From assembly GCA_963664655.2 (NCBI GenBank), contig OY761554.1, positions 4,092,001 to 4,156,000 on the forward strand: a DNA stretch of 64,000 nt, in the 5' to 3' direction. The translations under genes were made by a program, and so were the position numbers. This document shows, piece after piece, positions 14,979 to 24,764 of this stretch. Origin of the DNA: Desulfospira sp963664655. Lineage in GTDB: Bacteria > Desulfobacterota > Desulfobacteria > Desulfobacterales > Desulfobacteraceae. A model generated the notes under the pieces. It was given only the letters and a program-made list of their open reading frames with translations. It was not told the DNA's origin and did not search any database. How positions within the stretch are numbered: the stretch's first letter is position 1; each line of letters starts with the position of its first letter.

Positions 14979-16619
14979 ATGAATCTGTTTACTGTTTTTA
15001 TCCTGTCGTTGTTTCTGACCATTGCCCTGGTGCCGGTGTTTAAGCGGGTGGCCTTTCGGATGAATATTGTGGATGTGCCCAATGCCCGGAAGGTTCATGC
15101 GGTTCCCATGCCCAAGACCGGGGGGATATCCATGGCCCTTGGGGCGTTTATACCCATGCTGCTCTGGCTTCCCCGGGACCCTTTTGTGAGCGCTTTGTTT
15201 ATCGGGGCCGGGATTATTGTTGTTTTCGGGGTCATAGATGATATTAAAACTTTAGGGGCCCTTCAAAAATTTGTTCCCCAGATTACCGCCACCGTGATTG
15301 TGGTTGTTTTCGGGGGGGTCAGGTTTACCTGTTTTGGGGATCTGCTGCCCGCATCCTGTACTTTGCCGGCGTATCTTTCGATTCCCTTTACCGTGTTTGC
15401 CATTCTCGGGGTGACCAATGCCATTAATCTGGCTGACGGGCTGGACGGCCTGGCCGGCGGGATTTCCATGCTCAGCTATATTCTGATTGTTTTTCTGGCA
15501 TTGAACTGCGGCAATCAGAGTGTGGCCATAATCGCCGTTGCCATGGCCGGGGGGATTGCCGGTTTTTTAAGGTTTAATACCCATCCGGCGGTTTTATTTA
15601 TGGGCGATGCCGGCAGCCAGCTGCTCGGATTTATTTTGGCGGTGCTGGTGGTGGCACTGACCCAGGCCAATACGCCTTATGCCAAAATTCTGGGCCTGCC
15701 GCTGATCGGGTTTCCGATTCTGGATACCCTGACGGTGATGTCTGAACGGGTCATAAAGGGGAAATCTCCCTTTGCAGCCGATAAAAACCATTTTCATCAC
15801 CGGCTGCTCCGGTTTGGATTTTTTCATACCGAAGCGGTCCTGCTGATCTATATTACCCAGGCCTGCTTTATGATCATGGCGCTGATCTTCAGGTTTTATT
15901 CGGACTGGTTTTCATTTTTAGGCTTTGTGTCCCTGTCCCTGTTGATTCTTTTGACCTTTTATCTTGCCGGCAGGGTTCAGTGGAAGTTCCGGCGGGAGGG
16001 CGCCTTTGACTCCGTGGTCAAACGCCGGCTCAAGACCCTGAAAGACCAGAAGCTGTTTATCCGGTCATTTTTTGGCGGGATACGGGTTGGGTTTCCACTG
16101 GTATTCGGGTGCCAGGCCCTGGTGCCGGTTAAAATTTCCATGCTGGTTTCCGGAATTGCCGCCGGGTTAATGGCCGCCACCGGTATTACCTATTTTTTTG
16201 ACTGGTCAAGATACCGGCCCGTTATATTGAGGTTTTCGGTTTATATCCTGGCACCGCTGACCCTGTATGCCGCTGAAAACAACGCCGGGGTCTGGATGAC
16301 CGATGTTTGGTTGACCGTGAATAATCTCGGGTTTATTGCATTAATTTTCTTCGTGATCATGACCATGAACCTGACCCGGCGGCGTCAGGGGTTCAAGGTG
16401 ACCCCCATGGATATCCTGGTGTTTATCGTTATCCTGGTATTTCCCAACCTGCCGTCTGTTCATTTTGAGGCCTACCATGCGGGGATGGTGTTGGCCAAGG
16501 TGCTGGTGATTTTGTACAGCTATGATGTATTGATGGGAGAGCTTCGCCATGATACAGAACGGATGGTTTTTCCCATGATGATCGCTTTAGGGGCGTTTGT
16601 GGTTCGGGCATTGGTGTGA
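14979..16619 (+). CDS. WecA/MraY-like polyprenyl-phosphate sugar-1-P transferase
   Basis: A 546-residue multi-pass membrane protein. The N-terminal 320 residues show the family motifs FGVIDDIK, NAINLADGLDGLAGG, VLFMGDAGSQ and KNHFHHRLL (the histidine motif). They indicate transfer of a HexNAc-1-phosphate from UDP-sugar to undecaprenyl phosphate, the first step of polysaccharide assembly. The remaining 220 residues add more membrane segments not found in the usual protein of about 350 residues. There is no clear ribosome binding site. It opens the second half of the exosortase/EPS locus. Confidence 0.9.
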   Translation: MNLFTVFILSLFLTIALVPVFKRVAFRMNIVDVPNARKVHAVPMPKTGGISMALGAFIPMLLWLPRDPFVSALFIGAGIIVVFGVIDDIKTLGALQKFVPQITATVIVVVFGGVRFTCFGDLLPASCTLPAYLSIPFTVFAILGVTNAINLADGLDGLAGGISMLSYILIVFLALNCGNQSVAIIAVAMAGGIAGFLRFNTHPAVLFMGDAGSQLLGFILAVLVVALTQANTPYAKILGLPLIGFPILDTLTVMSERVIKGKSPFAADKNHFHHRLLRFGFFHTEAVLLIYITQACFMIMALIFRFYSDWFSFLGFVSLSLLILLTFYLAGRVQWKFRREGAFDSVVKRRLKTLKDQKLFIRSFFGGIRVGFPLVFGCQALVPVKISMLVSGIAAGLMAATGITYFFDWSRYRPVILRFSVYILAPLTLYAAENNAGVWMTDVWLTVNNLGFIALIFFVIMTMNLTRRRQGFKVTPMDILVFIVILVFPNLPSVHFEAYHAGMVLAKVLVILYSYDVLMGELRHDTERMVFPMMIALGAFVVRALV

Positions 16620-16634
16620 ATGTTTAAAATAACC

Positions 16635-16744
16635 GGTGGGCACAAACAGCGTGCCCACCCTGCGGCTCACGCGAAGGCGCAAGGGCGCAAAATTTCAGTC
16701 CCTTGGACAAGTGTTATCTTTGCGGCTTTGCGCCTTAGCGTGAG
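16635..16744. repeat. Two nested-type palindromes upstream of prsT
   Basis: GGTGGGCAC (16635-16643) pairs perfectly with GTGCCCACC (16651-16659). Next, the arm starting CTCACGCGAAGGCGCAAG (16666-16691) pairs imperfectly with the arm ending GCGCCTTAGCGTGAG (16719-16744). Both resemble widespread short repeats. They occupy most of the gap between the wecA-like gene and prsT. Confidence 0.65.
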
Positions 16745-16793
16745 AATATGAAAATTATGATAAATCGTTGATAAAAAATTAAAGGAGCTTTTG

Positions 16794-19199
16794 ATGAAGG
16801 CGATTCTTTCCAAAAATTCGATTTTTCTTCTTGTCATTATGCTGTTTGTGTCCGGTCTGGCCGGCTGCGGCAGTCCGGATGACAAAAAACAGGCCTTTCT
16901 TGAAAAGGGGAACGCTTTATTTGAGGAAAAAGATTTTGTAAAAGCCAAGCTTGAATATAAGAATGCTATCCAGATTGACCAGAATTTTGCCCAGGCCTAT
17001 TTCATGCTGGGCAAAACCGAACTGGAACTTAAGAACTTCAAGCAGGCATTCGGCATGCTGTCCAAATCAGTTGAACTGGGACCCGACAACATTGAGGCCA
17101 GAACCATTCTGGGCAAGCTGCTGCTGGCCGGAAGGGCCCCGGACCAGGCCCTGGAACAGGCTGAGGCCATTCTGGCCATTGATAAGGACAACCTGGACGG
17201 CAACCTGTTAAAGGCATCGGTCCTTTTTGCCCAAAAAGAGTACCTCCGGGGTGAGGAAATTCTCATGGGCCTGTATAAGTCCGGTGCGACTTCGCCCGAA
17301 TTGTACGCCCTGCTGTCTTCGGTGGCCCGCCTTCATCAGGACCCGGAACAAATGCGGGCCTATCTGAGTGAAGGAATTGAAAAGAATCCGGATAATGTGC
17401 CGCTCAGGCTGGGGCTTGCCCAGCTGGAGGCCAATGAAAAACATTTTGATGCCGTGGAGGAAAACCTCTTGAAGGTGATCGAACTTAAGCCCGATCAGGT
17501 TTCCCACAGGCTTAACCTGGCCAAACTCTACATTAATCAGAACCGCATGGACAAGGCCGAAGAGCTGTTTAATCAGATTCTGGAACAGGACAGCGAGGAT
17601 GAAAAAACCAGGATCAAAATCGCTGCGCTCTGGATCGCATCTAAAAATCTTGAAAAAGCGGAAAATCTGATCAAGGACGGATTGAAATCCCATTCCGACA
17701 GTTTTGAATACCGGCTGTTCCTGGCTGAGGTGTATGCCAAAACCCGGCGGCTTGACGAATCTGAATCCATCTTAAAAGAAGCCTTGGGGCTGAACCCTGA
17801 TCCGGCAAACCCGGGCATCATCCGGACCAAGGTGGCCCTTTCCAGGGTTTGTCTGGCCCGGGCCAAAGTGGCTGAAGGGGAAAAGCTCATTGACGAGGTG
17901 ATTGAGAATGACCCCAAAAATGTGGATGCCCATTTTATCAAGGGCCGGATTTACCTGTCCAGAAAAGACGGCGTCAATGCCGTGCCTGAACTGAGGCTGG
18001 TCACCGAGGACCGGCCTGAAATGGTTCAAGGGTATTTAAGCCTTGCCCAGGCCCATTTACTAAATAAGGATGTCGATCTGGCCATGAATGTCCTGGAAAA
18101 TGCCCATATCAAACTTCCCAAAGAGGCCGCCCTTCTAAAGGCAATGGCCCGGTTGAACCTGGTTTTGAAAAAACCTGAAGCCGCAGAAAAAAACCTGCAG
18201 GCCGCCATTGAGGCCAACCCGGACAACCTTCAGTCCTACATTGACATGGGCGATTTTTACCTGGCCAGAAAATCATATGACAAGGCCCTTGCCCAGTACA
18301 ACCTGGTCAAGGAGAAAAAGGCCGACAATGCAAGGGGATGGCTTAAAGCAGCATCGGTTTTTACCGCCCGGGAGGATAACGCCTCTGCCATCAAAGAGCT
18401 TAAATCCGGCTATGCGGCCAATCCGGATGCGGCATTGATTCTGGCCGGGCTTGCCAACCTGTATATTAAGGAAAAGAATTTTGATGCGGCCATGAAGCTG
18501 TGTACGGACCGGCTGGATAAAAACAACGAAGAAGCCTTTACCTGGAACCTTAAGGGGGGAATTCACCTGGCCAAAAAAGAGTTTGAGCTGGCCCAGACCG
18601 GATTTGAAAAGGCCACTGAACTGGCCCCGGAATGGGGAAAGCCCTATGAGAACCTGGCCCGGATTTATCTGATCCGCGGTGAGAAAGAGGCAGCCATTGA
18701 AAAATTCTCATCTGCCCTGGAAAAAAATCCCAAGAACCGGTCTGCCTGGATGATCCTTGGCAGTATTTATGAAAAAGACAAGGATTATGAAAAGGCGGCC
18801 CGCACCTATGAAGATGCCTTTAAAAACAACCCGCAACTGTGGCCGGCCGCCAATAATTTTGCGTTTATCCGGTCTGAATCCGCCTCTTCGGAACATGACC
18901 TGCAATATGCCATGGAGTTTGCAACCAAGGCCGAAGCGCTTAAACCCGGGGCCGGCGTGATTCTGGATACCGTGGGATGGCTTCATTTTAAACTCGGCGA
19001 TCTGGACGAAGCCTATGCCAAGGTCAGCCAGGCCCTTGAGGAACATCCGGACAACAATATCATCAATTACCATATGGGAATGATCCTGGATAAGCAGGGA
19101 AAGACCGAAGAGGCAAAAATTTACCTTGAAAAATCCCTGTCGTCTGATAAAGACTTTCTTGGAGCTGAAGACGCCGAAAAACGACTCAAAGAACTTTAA
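16794..19199 (+). CDS. prsT: PrsT-type TPR lipoprotein of exosortase locus
   Basis: An 801-residue protein. The signal peptide ends in the lipobox LAGC with Cys about residue 25, so it is a lipoprotein. The rest is a continuous solenoid of about twenty tetratricopeptide repeats (for example AKLEYKNAIQIDQNFAQAY and ENLARIYLIRGEKEAAIEKF). Members of this family occur in PEP-CTERM/exosortase polysaccharide loci and are thought to act as periplasmic scaffolds for export. AAAGGAG lies six bases before ATG 16794, which is preferred over the adjacent TTG. It leads a tight gene run to 24720. Confidence 0.9.
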   Translation: MKAILSKNSIFLLVIMLFVSGLAGCGSPDDKKQAFLEKGNALFEEKDFVKAKLEYKNAIQIDQNFAQAYFMLGKTELELKNFKQAFGMLSKSVELGPDNIEARTILGKLLLAGRAPDQALEQAEAILAIDKDNLDGNLLKASVLFAQKEYLRGEEILMGLYKSGATSPELYALLSSVARLHQDPEQMRAYLSEGIEKNPDNVPLRLGLAQLEANEKHFDAVEENLLKVIELKPDQVSHRLNLAKLYINQNRMDKAEELFNQILEQDSEDEKTRIKIAALWIASKNLEKAENLIKDGLKSHSDSFEYRLFLAEVYAKTRRLDESESILKEALGLNPDPANPGIIRTKVALSRVCLARAKVAEGEKLIDEVIENDPKNVDAHFIKGRIYLSRKDGVNAVPELRLVTEDRPEMVQGYLSLAQAHLLNKDVDLAMNVLENAHIKLPKEAALLKAMARLNLVLKKPEAAEKNLQAAIEANPDNLQSYIDMGDFYLARKSYDKALAQYNLVKEKKADNARGWLKAASVFTAREDNASAIKELKSGYAANPDAALILAGLANLYIKEKNFDAAMKLCTDRLDKNNEEAFTWNLKGGIHLAKKEFELAQTGFEKATELAPEWGKPYENLARIYLIRGEKEAAIEKFSSALEKNPKNRSAWMILGSIYEKDKDYEKAARTYEDAFKNNPQLWPAANNFAFIRSESASSEHDLQYAMEFATKAEALKPGAGVILDTVGWLHFKLGDLDEAYAKVSQALEEHPDNNIINYHMGMILDKQGKTEEAKIYLEKSLSSDKDFLGAEDAEKRLKEL

Positions 19200-19249
19200 C
19201 CTTTACGGCTCACATAGCGTTAACCTTTAAAATGAATTTCAGGAGGCAT

Positions 19250-19804
19250 ATGAAACTGAAAAAACTAATGTTGGCTTTGGCAGTAATGGGGATCGCCGCG
19301 GTTGTGCCGGCGGCCCATGCTCAGGATTACCGGATCGGCCCGGGCGATGTTCTTGAAATCGGGGTCTGGCAGAATCCGGATCTTCAAAAACAGCTGGCGG
19401 TTTTGCCTGACGGGAAAATTCATTTTCCTTTGGTTAAGGAAGTTAAGGCCGCGGGGCTGACCGTGGGGGAACTTGAAACGGTGTTTATGGAGAAACTGGA
19501 AAAGTTCATACCGGAACCGGATCTGTCCATCAGCCTTATCCAGGTTAATTCTTATATGGTTTATGTGATCGGCAAGGTCAACCATCCGGGCCGGTTTCTT
19601 TTGAACTCCAATATTGACGTCCTTCAGGCCCTGGCCCTGGCCGGCGGGCTCAATGCCTTTGCCAAGGAAAAGGAAGTGGCCATTTTCCGGAAAGGGGCCG
19701 AGGAGACCCAGATCATAAAGTTCAATTATGACGAAGTGTCCAACGGTGAAAATCTTGAGCAAAACATCATGCTTCAACGGGGTGATGTTATTGTGGTCCG
19801 ATAG
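19250..19804 (+). CDS. Polysaccharide export protein (Wza-like), exosortase locus
   Basis: A 184-residue protein with an N-terminal signal peptide (LMLALAVMGIAAVVPAAHA). It is followed by the Poly_export domain start YRIGPGDVLEIGVWQNPDL and a SLBB segment with VYVIGKVNHPGRF and ALALAGGLNAF. There is no lipobox cysteine, unlike E. coli Wza, so it may be periplasmic or use a separate outer-membrane partner such as the beta-barrel next door. AGGAGG precedes ATG 19250. It forms part of the export conduit for the polymer. Confidence 0.9.
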   Translation: MKLKKLMLALAVMGIAAVVPAAHAQDYRIGPGDVLEIGVWQNPDLQKQLAVLPDGKIHFPLVKEVKAAGLTVGELETVFMEKLEKFIPEPDLSISLIQVNSYMVYVIGKVNHPGRFLLNSNIDVLQALALAGGLNAFAKEKEVAIFRKGAEETQIIKFNYDEVSNGENLEQNIMLQRGDVIVVR

Positions 19805-19812
19805 GAGCGGCC

Positions 19813-21063
19813 ATGGATAGAATCAGGATTCTACCGGTGCTGGTCCTTCTGGGCTGCCTGGCGGTGCCTTCATTTGGCCTTTGGGCCGAGCCGGGTGAGT
19901 TTGTCCCTTACGTTTCTGTTCGTCAGGAGTATTCGGACAACATCTATTTTTCCAGCACTGATGAGGAAGAAAGCTACCTGACCACGGCAACGGCCGGCCT
20001 GCTTTACGACCATAAGTCCGAACGGGTTACGGCCCAGGTGGACGGCAGGGCCAACCGGCTGATTTATTGGAAACATGACGACCTCAATGACACAGAGGGC
20101 AGGGCCTTTGCCCGTATTGATTATCTGGTGACGGAACGGGCCGGCATTGGCGGGTCTGTGGAATACCGGCAGGATTCCAGGAAAGACCAGGATTCCGATG
20201 ATTCCGGCCTGATGAGAGACAGCCTGGGCGAGCAGGAAGTCAAAAAAGGGGATCTGTCTTCCAGTTACATGTTTTCCGAGATCACCCGGGGCGAAATCAG
20301 TGTGGGTTATGAAAACACCACCCTTGAGGATATGGATCAGGATGAAGAGGACGACACCATTTCTGTCAACCTGGCCCTGACCCGGAATATATCTGAGATT
20401 TGGGAAAATACCACGGCGCTGCTCAATTTTTCCTATATGCATTATACCTCGGATGAGCAAACGGCTCTGGGTAGTTACCGTTACAGTTTGCAGGATTACG
20501 AGGCCGATGTATACCAGCTTTATGCCGGTATTTCCAGGCAGGCCACAGAGCTGCTTTCGTATTATTTTCAAATTGGTGCAAGTTATACCGACTCCACTCA
20601 GAGCCAGGACATCAAATCTATATATCAAAATTATAATATCTTGCTTTATGAGGATGATTACAGTGACGACACCTTTGGGACTGTCCTGATATCAGGCCTG
20701 GATTACAAAGGGTTATATACCGATGCCGGTATTTCCCTGTCCCATGATGTCAGGGGCGGTACCGGAACCACGGGTACGGTTGAGCGGACCCGTGCGTCAA
20801 TTAATATCAGCCGCCGGATCACTGAAAATTTTTCTTTTACTTTGGAAACCTCTGTTATCCTTAATACCAGTGAGCGTGAATTAGAAGATAATGATGTGGA
20901 CACCCTGACGGTGCACTTTATGCCGGGGTTCCGGTATAAGTTTGCTGATACATGGCTTCTGACCGGCGCATACCGGTATACCAACGAGGATGATCGGGAA
21001 GTTGAAGAAACGTCCGAGAGAAACCTTTTTTATTTTACCATCAGAAAAGAGTTTGAACTATAA
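19813..21063 (+). CDS. Outer-membrane beta-barrel protein of exosortase/EPS locus
   Basis: A 416-residue protein with a signal peptide (LVLLGCLAVPSFGLWA). It then shows many alternating amphipathic strands rich in Tyr, Thr and Asp, such as YVSVRQEYSDNIYFS at the start and LTGAYRYTNEDDREV near the end, finishing in aromatic FYFTIRKEFEL. This matches the putative beta-barrel family associated with PEP-CTERM EPS loci. It likely forms the outer-membrane pore for the polysaccharide. It lies eight bases after the export protein. Confidence 0.87.
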   Translation: MDRIRILPVLVLLGCLAVPSFGLWAEPGEFVPYVSVRQEYSDNIYFSSTDEEESYLTTATAGLLYDHKSERVTAQVDGRANRLIYWKHDDLNDTEGRAFARIDYLVTERAGIGGSVEYRQDSRKDQDSDDSGLMRDSLGEQEVKKGDLSSSYMFSEITRGEISVGYENTTLEDMDQDEEDDTISVNLALTRNISEIWENTTALLNFSYMHYTSDEQTALGSYRYSLQDYEADVYQLYAGISRQATELLSYYFQIGASYTDSTQSQDIKSIYQNYNILLYEDDYSDDTFGTVLISGLDYKGLYTDAGISLSHDVRGGTGTTGTVERTRASINISRRITENFSFTLETSVILNTSERELEDNDVDTLTVHFMPGFRYKFADTWLLTGAYRYTNEDDREVEETSERNLFYFTIRKEFEL

Positions 21064-21128
21064 CAGCAAATGATCTAACTGCTGAAGTCCAATTACCCAT
21101 AACTATAAATGTTAATTGAGGCGAATGA

Positions 21129-22736
21129 ATGGAAGAAAATGTTCTATCCCCAAATGATTATCTGGCTATTTTAAATCGGCGCAAGTGGGCCATTATCATC
21201 CCTTTTCTTGTGATTGTCTTGATTGCCGGGGCCTTTGCGCTGCTGCTGCCGCCGGTATATAAATCAACCTCTACCATTTTGATTGAACAGCGGGAAATTC
21301 CCGCTGAATATGTTACCTCCAGCATGACCACTTATGCGGAGCAACGAATCCAGAGCATCAATCAGAGGGTGCTGACCTCTGCAAGGCTCCTGGAGCTGAT
21401 TGAGCAATTCGACCTGTATCCGGATTTGAAGAAAAAGAAAACCACGGATGAAATTATTGCCAAAATGCAGGAAGATGTTGTTCTTGAACCCATTAATGTT
21501 GAGGTGGCTGACCGGCGGTCCGGACGGACGGCCACGGCCACCATTGCCTTCAGCCTTTCCTATGAAGGGGAAGATCCTAAAAAAGTTCAGCAGGTGGCCA
21601 ACACCATCACCTCTTTGTTTTTAAAAGAGGATATCAAGGTCAGAAAAGACCAGGCGTCTTCAACGTTTGAGTTCTTAAAAAGTGAAAAAGACCGGGTGGC
21701 CCAGAAAGTTGCTGAGCTTGAAAAGGAAATGGCTGATTTTAAACAGGCCAATGTTCATTCCCTGCCCGAGATTTTCCAGGTGAATATGCAGACCCTGGAC
21801 AACCTGCAACGCAGCATTGACGCCCGAAGGGAGAGCCTGCGCGCCTTGATGGAACAGGAAAGCGAACTTCATGAACAGCTGATCAATACGCCTGAGGATA
21901 TTGAAGATGCCATGGCGGACCAGAAACCCAAAGAGGATGATGAACGCCGCCTTGAAGCCCTGAAAATGGAGTTGATCAACCTGAAGACAAAATACTCCGA
22001 TCTGTACCCGGATGTTAAAAAACTCAAACAGGAAATTGAGGATCTGACAGCCAAGGTCGAAACTTCCAAACAGGAAAGAAAAGAAGAAAAAGAAGCCAGC
22101 GGCAGCAATGCCGGCAAGAACCCGGCTTATGTCACCCTTTCCGTTCGCCTGGCAGGCATTCGCTCGGATATTGCCTCAACCAAAAACAATATCCAAAGCT
22201 TTGAAGAGCAGGCAGACGACTATCATGAGCGGTTGGCAGCCACCCCCGGGGTTGAAGAAAAGTACAATTCAATCATGACGGAAAAAAGTTTCCAGGCCCG
22301 GAAGCTTGCCGATCTTCAGGCCAAGATGATGGAGGCCAGGGTAGCCGAAGAACTGGAATCCAAGCAAAAAGGTGAGCGGTTCACCCTGGTTGAATCGGCC
22401 AGATTACCGGAAAAACCTTACAAGCCCAACCGCCTTGCCATTTTGTTAATCGGGGTTGTTCTCGGCCTTGGTGCCGGTGTCGGGCTGGCCTCTTTGATTG
22501 AATTTTCAGATACCTCGTTCAGGGATGCCGAGGCCCTTACCCGGGCCACGGGATTTACCGTTCTGACCGAAGTACCCAGGATCATCACCATAGAAGACAA
22601 GTCCAAGCGAAATGTCCGCAGACTTGTCAGTATCGGTGTTATTATTGCGGTTATTATTCTTGGGATTTACTTGTTTGATACCTTTGTCATGGATCTTGAT
22701 GTCCTCCAGGCCAAGATCATGCGAAGATTTGCTTAA
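21129..22736 (+). CDS. Wzz-like chain-length determinant of exosortase locus
   Basis: A 535-residue protein with two membrane segments: WAIIIPFLVIVLIAGAFALL near the N-terminus and a C-terminal pair, the last being SIGVIIAVIILGIYLF. Between them is a long coiled-coil periplasmic domain (Lys/Glu-rich, about residues 180-400). It ends with the GNVR-type PEKPYKPNRLAIL segment before the second membrane span. These proteins set polymer length and work with a tyrosine-kinase ATPase, which follows immediately. The extra C-terminal hydrophobic stretch after the VLTEVPRI segment is typical of this subfamily. Confidence 0.9.
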   Translation: MEENVLSPNDYLAILNRRKWAIIIPFLVIVLIAGAFALLLPPVYKSTSTILIEQREIPAEYVTSSMTTYAEQRIQSINQRVLTSARLLELIEQFDLYPDLKKKKTTDEIIAKMQEDVVLEPINVEVADRRSGRTATATIAFSLSYEGEDPKKVQQVANTITSLFLKEDIKVRKDQASSTFEFLKSEKDRVAQKVAELEKEMADFKQANVHSLPEIFQVNMQTLDNLQRSIDARRESLRALMEQESELHEQLINTPEDIEDAMADQKPKEDDERRLEALKMELINLKTKYSDLYPDVKKLKQEIEDLTAKVETSKQERKEEKEASGSNAGKNPAYVTLSVRLAGIRSDIASTKNNIQSFEEQADDYHERLAATPGVEEKYNSIMTEKSFQARKLADLQAKMMEARVAEELESKQKGERFTLVESARLPEKPYKPNRLAILLIGVVLGLGAGVGLASLIEFSDTSFRDAEALTRATGFTVLTEVPRIITIEDKSKRNVRRLVSIGVIIAVIILGIYLFDTFVMDLDVLQAKIMRRFA

Positions 22737-22767
22737 CCGGTCCTGGAACTTTGAGGAGATAAACATT

Positions 22768-23589
22768 ATGAAACTTAGAAAAGCGCTTGATAAGGCCAAA
22801 GAAGACAGAGGCGACGTCCAGGCCCCTGAAATGGAACCTCAGGTTCAGACCAGTGCGCCTACTCCGGCGGCAGGCCCTGCCGTCCCTCAGAAAAACGGTG
22901 ATGCCTGGAAATCCCCGACTTATTCGGATTCCATTCAACACAGAATTGACCTGGGGGTGGTGGAAAAAAACCGCGGGGTGAGCATTAATCCGGATTCCAA
23001 AGAGATTGAACGGTATAAGATCTTAAGGACCCGGATCCACCATCAGGCCAAGAACCGGAAGCTGAACACCATCATGGTCACCAGCCCCCACCCCAATGAG
23101 GGGAAAACCGTGACCACCATCAACATGGGCCTGGCCTTTGCCAAGGATTTAAAGCAGACCGTCCTTCTGGTGGACTGCGATTTTAAAGGGCAGGATATTC
23201 ATAAATACTTAGGCATTGAGAGTAAGTACAGCCTCATTGACTATTTTCTGGATGACGTGCCCATGAACCGGCTGATCATCTGGCCGGGGATTGATAAACT
23301 GACCCTGATTTCCGGGGACCGGACAGTCCAGGATTCTTCCGAGCTGCTGTCTTCAGAAATGATGGAGTCCCTGGTTAAAGAAATGGGGGACCGGTATGAT
23401 GACCGATATGTGTTTTTTGATGCGCCGCCGGTGCTTGAACGCTCAGAAGCCATTTCATTGGCCCCCATGATGGACGGGATTATCATGGTGATTGAAGCGG
23501 GACAGACATCCAAAAAGGATGTCAACAAAGCCCTTTCCATGATCCCTCAAGACAAATTGCTTGGATTTGTTTTAAACAAGCAGGAATAA
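22768..23589 (+). CDS. Tyrosine-protein-kinase-like ATPase (CpsD/Wzc-type)
   Basis: A 273-residue BY-kinase-like ATPase. The Walker A is S-P-H-P-N-E-G-K-T (residues 106-114), the A' motif is VLLVDCD and the Walker B-like motif is YVFFDAPP. An N-terminal proline-rich linker precedes the domain. The C-terminus ends in GFVLNKQE without the tyrosine cluster that is autophosphorylated in CpsD and Wzc, so regulation may differ. ATG 22768 is set by GAGGAG upstream. It couples with the Wzz-like protein to control polymerisation. Confidence 0.88.
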   Translation: MKLRKALDKAKEDRGDVQAPEMEPQVQTSAPTPAAGPAVPQKNGDAWKSPTYSDSIQHRIDLGVVEKNRGVSINPDSKEIERYKILRTRIHHQAKNRKLNTIMVTSPHPNEGKTVTTINMGLAFAKDLKQTVLLVDCDFKGQDIHKYLGIESKYSLIDYFLDDVPMNRLIIWPGIDKLTLISGDRTVQDSSELLSSEMMESLVKEMGDRYDDRYVFFDAPPVLERSEAISLAPMMDGIIMVIEAGQTSKKDVNKALSMIPQDKLLGFVLNKQE

Positions 23590-23595
23590 CCGCCC

Positions 23596-24720
23596 ATGTA
23601 TAAAGAACATTTCGGGTTCAGGGAAAAACCCTTTAACCTGGTCCCCAATCCGGCATACCTGTTTCTGTCCTCAAAGCATGCCAATGCATTGACCTTTCTT
23701 GAGTACGGCCTGGCTGAAAAGGTGGGGTTTGTCATGCTGACCGGTGAAATCGGCATCGGCAAGACCACCCTGGTCAGGCATCTGCTCAACCAGGTTGAAA
23801 AAGATATGGATGTGGCGGTTATTTTTAATACCAATGTCTTGTCCGACGACCTGATCAATATGATCTTAACGGAATTTGAAATTGAGTATGAGGATGGGAT
23901 CAGCAAGGCCAAGGCCCTGGAAGTGCTTTATAATTTTTTAATTGAACGGTACAGCCAGGGCAGAAATGTTTTGTTGATCATTGATGAGGCCCAGAACCTG
24001 ACCCAGGAGGTTCTCGAAGAGATCCGGATGCTGTCCAATCTTCAGACCGACGAGGACATGCTGCTTCAGATCATGATCGTTGGGCAGCCGGAACTTCGGG
24101 ATAAAATCCAGGACCCGAGGCTTGAGCAGTTTGCCCAGAGAATTGCGGTCAGTTACCATTTGTCGGCCATGACTCTGGAGGAAACCTGCGAATATATCGC
24201 CTATCGGGTGGAAAAGGCCGGGGGGCGGCCCGATCTTTTCCTGCCGGAGGCGGTGGAGATTATTTTTCAGGCTTCGGCCGGGATTCCCAGAACCATTAAC
24301 CTGCTGTGTGATGCGGCCCTGGTTTACGGGTATGCCGATGAAAAACAGGAAATTAATTCGGCTGTCGTGGGTCAGGTCGTTGAAGACAAAGGCGGCATCG
24401 GGGTGTTTACCCGGGACCGGCAGATTTTAAAACCGGATCTTGGCGGGGCCGCCCCCCTTGCCGTGGAAACGAAAAACACTTCTGCCGACATTCTGGAGAG
24501 GATCACCCGGGTGGAAGACGCATTTTCCCAGCTTAAATCCTGCTATCAGGCCTGTTATTCTGAAATGGATGCCAGGGCAAAATTCTGCCGGGATGAAATG
24601 GTGGACGGCCTTAAAAATGCCCTGTCCCTGGAGCGGGAAAAAAACCAGGAACTGGCCGTGAAATACGGCCGGATCAAGGAGCGGTATAATCTGCTGGTCA
24701 GGCAGCTCAACAAAGCCTGA
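23596..24720 (+). CDS. ExeA-like AAA ATPase of exosortase locus
   Basis: A 374-residue protein with Walker A GEIGIGKT (residues 50-57), Walker B LLIIDEAQNL and the MYKEHFGFREKPFNLVPNP start shared with ExeA/GspA-type ATPases. The C-terminal 100 residues are coiled (LERITRVEDAFSQL and a Lys/Glu-rich end). This family recurs as the last gene of PEP-CTERM EPS loci; its job may be energising assembly or export. It is separated from the kinase gene by six bases and ends the run. Confidence 0.9.
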   Translation: MYKEHFGFREKPFNLVPNPAYLFLSSKHANALTFLEYGLAEKVGFVMLTGEIGIGKTTLVRHLLNQVEKDMDVAVIFNTNVLSDDLINMILTEFEIEYEDGISKAKALEVLYNFLIERYSQGRNVLLIIDEAQNLTQEVLEEIRMLSNLQTDEDMLLQIMIVGQPELRDKIQDPRLEQFAQRIAVSYHLSAMTLEETCEYIAYRVEKAGGRPDLFLPEAVEIIFQASAGIPRTINLLCDAALVYGYADEKQEINSAVVGQVVEDKGGIGVFTRDRQILKPDLGGAAPLAVETKNTSADILERITRVEDAFSQLKSCYQACYSEMDARAKFCRDEMVDGLKNALSLEREKNQELAVKYGRIKERYNLLVRQLNKA

Positions 24721-24764
24721 TTCATCACAGGCAAACCCATATACCTTGCCTATCGTTGCAAGGT

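Noticed and set aside
1..24720. Search for PEP-CTERM or VPLPA-CTERM substrate proteins near the exosortase
   Set aside because: No protein in the window ends with a sorting tag, membrane helix and basic tail; substrates must lie elsewhere.
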